This document shows positions 1 to 5,801 of a stretch of DNA of 5,801 nt, in pieces. The first letter of the stretch is position 1; every line of letters starts with the position of its first letter. The notes under the pieces are model-generated. The model was not told where the DNA came from, did not search any database, and was given only the letters and a program-made list of their open reading frames with translations. The stretch is taken from contig JBMOEL010000113.1 of the NCBI GenBank assembly GCA_049314715.1, positions 1 through 5,801 of the forward strand, written 5' to 3'. The position numbers and the translations under genes were made by a program. This stretch comes from JAFLDD01 sp049314715 (lineage in GTDB: Bacteria > Pseudomonadota > Alphaproteobacteria > Rickettsiales > UBA3002).

Positions 1-120
1 TTTTTTTTTTTTTCTTCATCTCCAAAAATTTGAACACGTGCTTCATTTACAATTCCATCAAATTCTTCATCAAAAGGACTTTTATTTTTTGGACAAAAAA
101 ATGTAACTAATCCATTCTCA
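1..120 (-). other. A+T-rich edge segment with a possible minus-strand coding fragment
   Basis: By my count 31 of these 120 bases are G or C (about 26%), against about 45% in the next several hundred bases. The segment opens with 13 consecutive T. On the minus strand one frame is open from a stop at 174-176 to the window edge. It reads plausibly as protein: it includes VTFFCPKNKSPFDEEFDG and GIVNEARVQIFGDEE, ends in a lysine run, and has G-rich first codon positions and A/T third positions. No in-frame start is visible. The plus strand is also open in the frame of the next gene (from 34, after TGA at 31-33), but that reading looks less protein-like. It could be the end of an A+T-rich neighbouring gene, foreign DNA, or an assembly join. 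I do not recognise the peptide. Confidence 0.35.
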
Positions 121-162
121 CCAAGAACGATAGACGGACAAAATGCTGCATTCCCAAACGGT

Positions 163-870
163 GTGGGTGCAACTTATAGAACTGAAAATGGGTTAAGAGC
201 CATAGAAAGTCGTGGGGAAGCTGGGCCTGCATTAGTGATATCGGACGAAAGCCAAGCTAATATAAATGGCGGCAACTTTTTATTCCGCTATGCAGGAAAT
301 GATAGAACCCCCGCAAATTTGATTGCTAATAACGCGCGAGTTGACGCTTCGAGAATTGCAGGGGTTGGTGCTGTTAATATCGGTGTTGGAAGCAATGCAA
401 TAGTCACAGGAACTAATCAAGGCGCCTCATACGGCTTTGCCCCTGGAGCAAGTAACAGCACCGTTACAACAGGAACTGGAATCGATAATATCAACTTATC
501 TTATGGAACATCAAATATTCGTGTTATTGGCGATGGATCTGATTCAATTAGCTTTGAAGAAATACCATTAGGTGTAGCTGTTCGCGTTCGTATTACTGAC
601 TCATCTGTAAGCTTTAGTACCACAACGCCTTATGGAACACCGTTCATGACCGCTATAGGCCCGCGAACAATCTATAGTGTTGCGCCTAATGGAGAGTTCG
701 TACCAGACTTGTCCGTTGATGAGATTAGAAGACAATTAGTAAGACAAGACCCAAGCCTAGCTAGCTTGCCGTACGTAGAGGTAGACGTTCTTAGAGAAGA
801 CAGAACTCTATCTGTTGGAACTCCAGGATTTTTTGAAAACCGAAGAGTGGCTGCCGCTACACCCAACTAA
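163..870 (+). CDS. Hypothetical Gly/Asn/Ser/Thr-rich, probably beta-structured protein (N-terminus uncertain)
   Basis: I do not recognise this 235-residue product. Residues ~25-125 are rich in Gly, Asn, Ser, Thr and Ala with alternating small hydrophobics (for example NIGVGSNAIVTGTNQG and INLSYGTSNIRVIGDG). This resembles beta-helix or adhesin-type secreted proteins, but no family motif is clear. The last ~60 residues are more charged and globular (VDEIRRQLVRQDPSL). There is no signal peptide, membrane segment or cysteine. The GTG start at 163 has no Shine-Dalgarno sequence, and the frame stays open back to 34, so the protein may be the C-terminal part of something longer whose front lies outside the window or was lost at the composition break near 120. 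It uses many AGA, ATA, TTA and CTA codons and is about 45% G+C, unlike the minus-strand core genes, which suggests a different history. Its TAA (868-870) overlaps the gltX stop (867-869). That the frame is coding is fairly likely; the function is unknown. Confidence 0.6.
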   Translation: MGATYRTENGLRAIESRGEAGPALVISDESQANINGGNFLFRYAGNDRTPANLIANNARVDASRIAGVGAVNIGVGSNAIVTGTNQGASYGFAPGASNSTVTTGTGIDNINLSYGTSNIRVIGDGSDSISFEEIPLGVAVRVRITDSSVSFSTTTPYGTPFMTAIGPRTIYSVAPNGEFVPDLSVDEIRRQLVRQDPSLASLPYVEVDVLREDRTLSVGTPGFFENRRVAAATPN

Positions 871-2198
871 CTCACCACCCCCATCAAACGTTTCTGTGCA
901 CGCTCGCGACCAAGCATGGCAAATAGCGCCTTGAGTTCTGGCCCATCGTGACGGGCGGTGAGCGCCATTCTGAGCGGCATGAAGAGTTCTTTGCCCTTAC
1001 GACCCGTCGTTTCTTTCACTTTGTTCACGAATTCATCCCACGAATGAGTGCCCCACTCACCTTCTGGCAACAGGCTTGCAGCCTGATGCGTGAACTCTTT
1101 ATCTTCAATGATAGGCGTAATGGGCTGTTGCAACAATTCGACCCAATCTTTCACTTCGACAAGACTCTTCAAGTTGCCACGAATCTGGTTCCAAAAGCCT
1201 TCATCCACACTTACAGGCAATTGCGACTTCGCATCCGCATAGCTCATATGGTGCAGCAATTTCAGGTTCAATCGCGCCAATTCTTCGGGGTCATAATTCG
1301 CCATGGCGCGCCCAAGTTTCGAGGTCGCAAAACTCTGCGCCAACGCCTCCATCGACTCGCCTAACTCAATCGCGTCCGAGGTGCCGATTTTCGCAAGATA
1401 CGAAGCAAGTGCGAGCGGGAAAACCCCTTCTTGGCGCAATGAACGAATATCACCTCCGCCTTCGCGTTTGCTGATTTTTCCCTCTTTCATTTTGAGCAGC
1501 GCCATATGCCCGAATTGCGGAAGTGTGTGCCCCAGCGCCTCCATGATTTGCACCTGAATCGCTGTGTTGCTCACATGGTCTTCACCGCGCAAAATATGGG
1601 TAATGTTCAGCTCGCCATCATCCACCGAGGTTGAAAGGGTGAATAGCGCCACACCATCTTCGCGAATCAATACAGGGTCAGAAATTTTCGCGCCGTCAAA
1701 TTCCACTTTGCCGCGCACCATATCGTCCCAGACAATCGGCGCATGGTTCATCTTAAAGCGATAATGGGGTTTACGACCTTCGCTTTCGTATTTTTTCTTT
1801 TCGTCTTCCGTCAGCTTCAGCGCGCTGCGGTCATACATTGGTGGCAGGCCACGGCTTGCCATCATCTTGCGCTTCACGTCGATTTCTTCTGCGGTTTCGT
1901 AGCACGCATACAAGCGCCCGTCCGCTAGCAGCTTTTGCTTAGCCAGCTCATAGCGGTCAAAGCGGTCTGATTGTTTGGCGAACGTATCCCAATTCAGCCC
2001 CAGCCATTTCAAATCTTCTTGAATCCCTTGTTCATATTCCGCGGTCGAACGCGCCAAGTCCGTATCATCGATACGCAGCATGAATTGGCCGCCTGCGTTT
2101 TTCGCAAACAGGTAGTTGATGAGTGCGGTACGCACGTTCCCCACATGAATCCAACCCGTGGGCGATGGCGCAAAACGAACAAGTACTTTTTCTGACAT
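867..2198 (-). CDS. gltX: Glutamyl-tRNA synthetase (class I)
   Basis: This cytoplasmic enzyme of 443 residues activates glutamate with ATP and charges tRNA. The class I catalytic core begins at once: RFAPSPTGWIHVGN at 8-21 holds the HIGH-type motif as HVGN (18-21), followed by RTAL and LRIDDTD (41-47). The KMSKS-type loop is KISKR (241-245), inside LLKMKEGKISKREGG. ILRGEDHVSN (202-211) is the conserved pocket segment before it. RGLPPMYDR (116-124) and GRKPHYRF (141-148) are typical of the compact alphaproteobacterial paralogue. The C-terminal anticodon-binding helical region ends in LTARHDGPELKALFAMLGRERAQKRL. Length is normal for this subgroup. Many alphaproteobacteria carry two gltX genes, one of which may also charge tRNA-Gln for the amidotransferase route; the sequence alone does not say which this is. 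The gene lies 21 bp after nadE, probably in one transcript. The ATG has only a weak AGAG element (2207-2210) eight bases upstream. Its TAG overlaps the opposing gene's stop. Confidence 0.96.
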   Translation of the reverse strand: MSEKVLVRFAPSPTGWIHVGNVRTALINYLFAKNAGGQFMLRIDDTDLARSTAEYEQGIQEDLKWLGLNWDTFAKQSDRFDRYELAKQKLLADGRLYACYETAEEIDVKRKMMASRGLPPMYDRSALKLTEDEKKKYESEGRKPHYRFKMNHAPIVWDDMVRGKVEFDGAKISDPVLIREDGVALFTLSTSVDDGELNITHILRGEDHVSNTAIQVQIMEALGHTLPQFGHMALLKMKEGKISKREGGGDIRSLRQEGVFPLALASYLAKIGTSDAIELGESMEALAQSFATSKLGRAMANYDPEELARLNLKLLHHMSYADAKSQLPVSVDEGFWNQIRGNLKSLVEVKDWVELLQQPITPIIEDKEFTHQAASLLPEGEWGTHSWDEFVNKVKETTGRKGKELFMPLRMALTARHDGPELKALFAMLGRERAQKRLMGVVS

Positions 2199-2219
2199 GT
2201 GGGAGGCTCTAGAGTATTT

Positions 2220-3851
2220 TTACAAGAACTTCCAGCGGTTAGTTATTGGCCAGCGCCTATCGCGGCCAAAGGCCATGGGCGTGACTTTCACGCCAGGTGC
2301 ACTCTGGCGGCGCTTATATTCCGCACCAATCACCATGCGCGCAATGCGTGTGACCATAGCTTCATTCAACCCTTCCGCCACTAATTCCGCCACCCCCAAA
2401 CGCCGCTCAATCAACCCGCGCAAAATCGTATCAAGCACCTCGTAAGGCGGCAGAGAGTCTTCGTCCTTCTGGTTGTGGCGCAACTCGGCTGTTGGTGGCT
2501 TGGTAAGCATACGTTCGGGAATCACCTCCCCTTGCGTATTACGCCAACGCGAGAGCTTGAATACCGTCGTTTTATACACGTCTTTTAACACCGAAAACCC
2601 GCCGCACATATCGCCGTAAAGGGTCGCATACCCCACCGACATTTCAGACTTGTTACCTGTCGTCAGCACCATATGGCCGAATTTATTACTCACCGCCATC
2701 AGCAACAACCCGCGCAAACGCGCTTGGATATTTTCCTCAGTCGTATCTTCTTTTTTACCTTGAAATAGTGAACGTAACGCCTGAGACGCAGTCTCCATGA
2801 GCGCCGTAATCGGTACGCTCTCGATACGAATCCCCAATCGCTTTGCCAAATCATCCGCGTCCTCGATGCTGTCTTGCGATGTAAATGGCGAAGAGAGTTT
2901 CACACCAATCACCTTGTCTGCACCCAGTGCATCCACTGCAATGGCGGCGCTCAGACCCGAATCAATACCGCCTGAAAGCCCCAACACCACACCGGGAAAT
3001 CCATTCTTGGTCACATAGTCGCGAAGGCCAAGCACCAGTGCTTTATAGATAGTCTCAGCATTGGTCATATCCGCCGTTTTAGGACCGTTCACAACGTGCC
3101 ACCCACTATCTTTTTTCTCAAACGTCACGAGCGCCACATGTTCCTCGAAGGCTTTGAGCCACACTGCGTCTTTGCGATTAGGCTCATGCACATAGGAGCG
3201 CCCGTCAAATACCAGCTCGTCCTGCCCGCCCACGAGATTCAAATATACCACTGGCAAACCCGTCGCTTGCGACGCCGCCGAAACTACTTGGCTGCGCTGC
3301 CATGCCTTGCCAATGTGGTAGGGTGATGCATTCTGCACCAGCAATATCTCAGCACCCTGCTTGGCAAGTAGCAGCGGCAATTCCGTGTCCCAGACTTCTT
3401 CGCAAATCAGCACACCAAGCTTATATCCGCGCCATTCGAGCACCGTGGGTTCGGCACCCTCGGCAAACACGCGCTTTTCATCAAACACGCCATAGTTGGG
3501 CAAATCATGCTTCGAGCGCACCAAGCGCGTTTGCCCTGCTTCTACCAGCAAACTTGCATTATAGGTGCGTCCATGCTCATGCCATAAGCTTCCCAAAATC
3601 ATCGCACAGCGCAGGTCTTTGGTCGCATGCGCAATCGCCTCCACCTGTGCGCGGCAGGCGTCACGAAAGGCGGGCATTAAAATCAAATCTTCGGGCGGAT
3701 ACCCCGTCAACACCATTTCAGGGGTTAGCATCAAATCAGCACCTTGCGCCTCCGCCTCACGCGCGGCTTGAATAATACGCGCCGCATTGCCCTCCACATC
3801 ACCGACGGTGACATTGAGCTGGGCAAGGGCAATGTGCAATTTTTGACTCAT
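2220..3851 (-). CDS. nadE: Glutamine-dependent NAD+ synthetase
   Basis: This cytoplasmic enzyme of 543 residues makes NAD+ from nicotinic acid adenine dinucleotide, ATP and glutamine, the last step of NAD synthesis. Residues 1 to ~250 form a nitrilase-fold glutaminase domain with the Glu-Lys-Cys triad visible: E45 in TPEMVLTGYPPEDL, K114 in RSKHDLPNYGVFDEKRVF, and C150 in GVLICEEVWD. Residues ~260-543 are the ATP-pyrophosphatase synthetase domain: the P-loop SGGIDS is at 293-298, TTGNKSEMSVGYATLYGDMCGG is at 397-418 (nucleotide/NaAD binding), KPPTAELR is at 451-458, and the tail KRRQSAPGVKVT...FGRDRRWPITN is at 513-538. The domain order and length match the standard two-domain bacterial enzyme, so ammonia probably comes from glutamine by channelling. 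The ATG at 3849-3851 fits the family N-terminus (MSQKLHIALAQLNVTVGD). No good Shine-Dalgarno sequence sits directly before it; the nearest, GAAGG at 3867-3871, serves a four-codon mini-ORF that overlaps this start. gltX follows 21 bp downstream. Confidence 0.97.
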   Translation of the reverse strand: MSQKLHIALAQLNVTVGDVEGNAARIIQAAREAEAQGADLMLTPEMVLTGYPPEDLILMPAFRDACRAQVEAIAHATKDLRCAMILGSLWHEHGRTYNASLLVEAGQTRLVRSKHDLPNYGVFDEKRVFAEGAEPTVLEWRGYKLGVLICEEVWDTELPLLLAKQGAEILLVQNASPYHIGKAWQRSQVVSAASQATGLPVVYLNLVGGQDELVFDGRSYVHEPNRKDAVWLKAFEEHVALVTFEKKDSGWHVVNGPKTADMTNAETIYKALVLGLRDYVTKNGFPGVVLGLSGGIDSGLSAAIAVDALGADKVIGVKLSSPFTSQDSIEDADDLAKRLGIRIESVPITALMETASQALRSLFQGKKEDTTEENIQARLRGLLLMAVSNKFGHMVLTTGNKSEMSVGYATLYGDMCGGFSVLKDVYKTTVFKLSRWRNTQGEVIPERMLTKPPTAELRHNQKDEDSLPPYEVLDTILRGLIERRLGVAELVAEGLNEAMVTRIARMVIGAEYKRRQSAPGVKVTPMAFGRDRRWPITNRWKFL

Positions 3852-3862
3852 GTAATGTTCAT
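3848..3862 (-). promoter_or_regulatory. Four-codon mini-ORF (MNIT-stop) overlapping the nadE start
   Basis: On the minus strand, ATG at 3860-3862 is followed by AAC, ATT, ACA and TGA (3848-3850). The stop overlaps the nadE ATG as ATGA (3848-3851). A GAAGG Shine-Dalgarno match at 3867-3871 lies four bases before the mini-ORF start and about 15 bases before the nadE start, which is too far to serve nadE well. The arrangement would let ribosomes load on the mini-ORF and restart at nadE by coupling. This is inference from spacing: a fifteen-base ORF can occur by chance, and nadE could also initiate directly. Confidence 0.3.
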
Positions 3863-3868
3863 AAAACC

Positions 3869-3900
3869 TTCACACACGCTTTAGCAAGCAATGCTATAAG
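3869..3900 (+). promoter_or_regulatory. Candidate extended -10 promoter for the small plus-strand gene
   Basis: TGCTATAAG at 3892-3900 matches an extended -10 element (TGN followed by TATAAG, five of six to TATAAT). TTCACA at 3869-3874 matches five of six bases of the -35 consensus, but the 20-base spacer is longer than the usual 17, so the extended -10 would have to carry the promoter. Transcription would start near 3907, giving a leader of about 19 bases that contains the ribosome binding site. I could not pick out an equally good promoter for nadE on the other strand of this 74-bp region. Confidence 0.4.
3882..3896. repeat. Short inverted repeat overlapping the -10 region
   Basis: TAGCA (3882-3886) and TGCTA (3892-3896) are inverted arms around a five-base centre, and the right arm overlaps the candidate -10 element. 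In a divergent promoter region this could be an operator half-site pair, but five-base arms are short enough to be chance. Confidence 0.15.
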
Positions 3901-3912
3901 TAGCACGCGAAA

Positions 3913-3920
3913 AAGGAGAT
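3913..3920 (+). promoter_or_regulatory. Strong ribosome binding site of the small plus-strand gene
   Basis: AAGGAGAT at 3913-3920 is a near-perfect Shine-Dalgarno sequence, with seven bases between GGAG and the ATG at 3926. It is the strongest in the window and fixes the start of a gene otherwise easy to miss because its first frame is only 55 codons. Confidence 0.75.
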
Positions 3921-3925
3921 ATCTT

Positions 3926-4254
3926 ATGTCGACAGAACCAAGCAGTACATACACAGATAATGCCGTATTGCTAAGCAAGGTATTGGGCACAACATGGAAA
4001 TATAAATCCGACCGCAGACTCTATGAGTCAGAGCCTATGCCAACAGAAATTACTTTTAGAATTAATCAATGGCTTGAGCCTTCGGAATACTAACAGAGGG
4101 CAGAACTGGATTAGAAATACCAAATCGCAAAACGGTACTTTCTATTAGCGATAAACAGCCGCTCGTTAATTTACCTGCCCATCGTGATGTCTCGCTTTAT
4201 GACCAATTTGCTCAGCAGCTTGGCTTGCCACTCTATGGTGATAAAACACCCTAA
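3926..4254 (+). pseudogene. Small hypothetical gene, apparently split by a one-base frameshift
   Basis: The gene starts at ATG 3926 behind a strong ribosome binding site and runs for 55 codons (begins MSTEPSSTYTDNAVLLSK, includes VLGTTWKYKSDRRLYE, ends FRINQWLEPSEY) to TAA at 4091-4093. A second frame, open from 4078 after TGA at 4075-4077, continues at once with clean protein-like sequence (GILTEGRTGLEIPNRKTVLS, then VSLYDQFAQQLGLPLYGDKT) to TAA at 4252-4254. It has no credible start of its own. Moving from the first frame to the second needs a -1 shift between 4078 and 4091, which equals one lost base. Repaired, the product would be about 109 residues, soluble, without membrane segments. 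I do not recognise the family. There is no slippery heptamer at the junction, so a mutation or sequencing error is likelier than programmed frameshifting. AGA, ATA and CTA codons set it apart from the flanking core genes. Its stop abuts the etfA stop with no spacer. Confidence 0.6.
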
Positions 4255-5184
4255 CTAAAGCGCCGCTTCAAGCTCTGGTAGAATCTGGAATAAGTCACCC
4301 ACCAAGCCATAATCAGCGATTTCGAAAATCGGTGCGTTTTCGTCTTTGTTAATCGCCACAATCACCTTGCTTTCTTTCATGCCAGCAAGGTGCTGAATCG
4401 CCCCTGAAATCCCCACCGCAATATAAAGCTCAGGCGCCACCACTTTTCCCGTTTGGCCAACCTGATAATCATTAGGCACATAGCCCGCATCCACTGCCGC
4501 GCGTGACGCGCCAACCGCTGCATTCAGTTTCAGCGCCAGCTTATCAATAATCGCAAAATTCTCTTTGCTACCCACACCTCGACCACCCGACACCACGACC
4601 CGTGCGCTAGTCAGCTCAGGCCTGTCGCTTTTCACGCCTTCCATACCCACAAAACGTGAGGTTGTCGCCACCGCAATCGCCGGCACATCCACCAACTCAG
4701 CATTTCCGCCAGTTTCAGCGACCTTGTCAAAACTCGTGCCACGCACCGTAATCACTTTGATCGTATCCAGTGATTGCACTGTCTCAAGCGCATTGCCTGC
4801 ATAGATGGGTCGCACAAATGTATCAGCTGAAACCACTGCGGTAATTTCGGAAATTTGCTGCACATCGAGCAGCACTGCAACGCGCGGCATCACGTCTTTC
4901 CCGACGGAAGTAGCGGCAGCGAGCACATGCGAGTAACCTGCAGCATATTCCGCAATAAAGGGGGCAAGATTTTCGGCGAGCGGATGCGCATAAATCGCAT
5001 CATCCTCGACCAGAATTTTGCGCACACCAGCGAGTTGTTTTGCAGCAGCGGTGACTGCAGCAATATTATGGCCCGCTAGCAGCACATCAATCTCGCCACC
5101 GATTTTTTGTGCCGCGCCAATCGCCGCGCGCGTTGCGGGTGTAACAACTGCGCCATCATGTTCTGCAACAACAAGAATACTCAT
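4255..5184 (-). CDS. etfA: Electron transfer flavoprotein, alpha subunit
   Basis: This 309-residue subunit pairs with EtfB and holds the FAD that takes electrons from acyl-CoA and related dehydrogenases and passes them to ETF:ubiquinone oxidoreductase at the membrane. Residues 1 to ~185 are the N-terminal domain (MSILVVAEHDG; VGKDVMPRVAVLLDVQQISEI at ~94-114). Residues ~190-309 are the FAD domain: SGGRG at 199-203 (R202 packs by the flavin), GASRAAVDAG at 225-234, QVGQTGK at 241-247 (T245 near flavin N5), and the family signature LYIAVGISGAIQH...VIVAIN at 253-279, with H265. All the FAD-contact motifs I know for ETF are present. Length is typical. The ATG overlaps the etfB stop (ATGA, 5181-5184), and a GAAGG ribosome binding site lies inside the end of etfB. 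The motif set is that of the housekeeping, non-bifurcating ETF. Confidence 0.97.
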   Translation of the reverse strand: MSILVVAEHDGAVVTPATRAAIGAAQKIGGEIDVLLAGHNIAAVTAAAKQLAGVRKILVEDDAIYAHPLAENLAPFIAEYAAGYSHVLAAATSVGKDVMPRVAVLLDVQQISEITAVVSADTFVRPIYAGNALETVQSLDTIKVITVRGTSFDKVAETGGNAELVDVPAIAVATTSRFVGMEGVKSDRPELTSARVVVSGGRGVGSKENFAIIDKLALKLNAAVGASRAAVDAGYVPNDYQVGQTGKVVAPELYIAVGISGAIQHLAGMKESKVIVAINKDENAPIFEIADYGLVGDLFQILPELEAAL

Positions 5185-5801
5185 GACACTACCTTCGCTT
5201 CGTTCTTCAGTTTATCCACCAACTCAGCAACCGTTTTTACCTTCACGCCACCTTTGCGTTTTGTAGGTTCTTCGACCTTCAGCAGCTTCGTGCGCGACAC
5301 TAAATCCACGCCCAATTCCGCTGCCGCAATCACCGTTAGTGGCTTGCTGCGCGCTTTCATAATATCTGGCAATTTCGCATAGCGAGGCTCATTCAGGCGC
5401 AAATCGGTTGTCACCACCGCAGGCAATTTTACGGCGATGGTCATCAAGCCACCATCCACCTCGCGGGTGACTTCCGCCTCCTCACCATGAATGACAAGTT
5501 TCGAAGCAAACGTCGCCTGTGGCCAGCCTAAAAGTGCTGCCAACATTTGGCCCGTTTGGTTGGCATCATCATCAATCGCTTGCTTGCCAGAAATCACTAA
5601 ATTCGGGCTTTCTTTTTGCACAATGGCGCGCAGCAATTTTGCAGCAACCAGTGGCTCAATTGGCCCATCGACTTGCACTAAGATTGCTTTATCCGCACCA
5701 AGTGCAAGTGCCGTGCGCAGCGTCTCTTCACTGGTTTTTGCACCTATTGAAACGGCAATCACTTCGGTGGCGGTGCCTTTTTCTTTCGAGCGAATCGCCT
5801 C
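5181..5801 (-). CDS. etfB: Electron transfer flavoprotein, beta subunit (5' end outside window)
   Basis: The reading frame runs off the right edge; 206 residues are visible and about 40-45 N-terminal ones are missing compared with the usual ~250. The GTG at 5760-5762 is an internal valine, not a start, because the codons before it read EAIRSKEKGTATE, the conserved helix that precedes EVIAVSIG in this family. Visible landmarks, counted from the edge, are the AMP-binding loop GKQAIDDDANQTG (~72-84), the beta-subunit signature REVDGG...KLPAVVTTDLRLNEPRY (~113-141), and the dehydrogenase-recognition loop AKLPDIMKA (~142-150), whose leucine anchors partner dehydrogenases in human ETF. The C-terminal arm ends at TGA 5181-5183. 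One signature position, normally Glu or Gln in DGGLE, is Met here (codon 5442-5444). With EtfA it forms the soluble heterodimer feeding fatty-acid and amino-acid oxidation electrons to quinone. It is translationally coupled to etfA. Confidence 0.96.
   Translation of the reverse strand, partial: EAIRSKEKGTATEVIAVSIGAKTSEETLRTALALGADKAILVQVDGPIEPLVAAKLLRAIVQKESPNLVISGKQAIDDDANQTGQMLAALLGWPQATFASKLVIHGEEAEVTREVDGGLMTIAVKLPAVVTTDLRLNEPRYAKLPDIMKARSKPLTVIAAAELGVDLVSRTKLLKVEEPTKRKGGVKVKTVAELVDKLKNEAKVVS
5192..5196 (-). promoter_or_regulatory. Ribosome binding site of etfA within etfB
   Basis: GAAGG on the minus strand lies about seven bases before the etfA ATG at 5182-5184, inside the last codons of etfB. 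With the ATGA overlap it supports coupled, matched production of the two subunits. Confidence 0.6.

Noticed and set aside
1..13. T run as the tail of an intrinsic terminator
   Set aside because: No hairpin is visible because the run begins at the window edge; it is equally a homopolymer at a contig end.
2136..2147. HVGN instead of HIGH in GltX as a defect
   Set aside because: HIGN/HVGN variants are common in functional glutamyl-tRNA synthetases; all other core motifs are intact.
948..2195. Several plus-strand open frames of 60-140 codons across the gltX region
   Set aside because: They lie antisense to a gltX whose motifs run unbroken, have no ribosome binding sites, and read as shadow translations.
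2207..2214. CTCTAGAG palindrome between nadE and gltX as an operator
   Set aside because: An 8-base palindrome is common by chance, and its position within a 21-bp operon spacer gives no support for a regulatory role.
2797..3775. Plus-strand open frames opposite nadE
   Set aside because: The nadE frame is complete with both domains; these are biased-composition shadows, rich in His, Arg, Pro and Ser.
4076..4093. Programmed -1 ribosomal frameshifting in the small gene
   Set aside because: There is no X-XXY-YYZ slippery heptamer or homopolymer and no clear downstream stem in the overlap of the two frames, so a mutation or sequencing error is simpler.
4230..4260. Terminator downstream of etfA (GGTG / CACC arms)
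   Set aside because: The stem is only four base pairs with no following T run on the minus strand.
5760..5762. GTG as the etfB start, making a short 193-residue protein
   Set aside because: The upstream codons to the window edge encode conserved EtfB sequence (EAIRSKEKG), so the gene simply continues outside.

Overview
The window looks like a piece of an alphaproteobacterial chromosome, or a metagenomic contig from one. The lineage call rests on two things. The glutamyl-tRNA synthetase is of the compact ~440-residue type with the RGLPP-YDR-ALKL insert that I associate with Alphaproteobacteria. The EtfB/EtfA pair is of the housekeeping beta-oxidation type, close in motif content to mitochondrial and alphaproteobacterial ETF. 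The four core genes are roughly 50-55% G+C and use CGC/CGT for arginine. No finer taxonomic call is justified.

Layout, left to right. Positions 1-120 are extremely A+T-rich (31 G or C in 120 bases by my count), begin with a run of 13 T, and read more like minus-strand coding from an A+T-rich genome than like the DNA that follows. Positions 163-870 (+) encode an unrecognised Gly/Asn/Ser/Thr-rich, probably beta-structured protein with unusual codon use. Its stop codon overlaps the stop codon of the next, opposing gene. On the minus strand, nadE (2220-3851, glutamine-dependent NAD+ synthetase) is followed after 21 bp by gltX (867-2198, glutamyl-tRNA synthetase). A 74-bp divergent intergenic region (3852-3925) carries a plus-strand promoter-like element, a strong ribosome binding site, and a four-codon mini-ORF that overlaps the nadE start. 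A short plus-strand gene (3926-4254) follows. It appears split by a single-base frameshift near 4078-4091, and its stop abuts the etfA stop with no spacer. The right end holds etfB (5'-truncated by the window edge) and etfA on the minus strand, overlapping by ATGA.

The core genes serve separate housekeeping roles. EtfAB carries electrons from acyl-CoA and related dehydrogenases to the membrane quinone pool. NadE completes NAD+ synthesis. GltX charges tRNA. The two plus-strand genes differ from them in codon use and in recognisability, and they look like accessory insertions between conserved minus-strand operons.

I found no CRISPR array, transposase, tRNA/rRNA gene, riboswitch or convincing intrinsic terminator, and no clear new biological system. 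The items most worth a second look are the composition break near position 120, the frameshifted small gene, the orphan beta-rich protein, and the mini-ORF in front of nadE.
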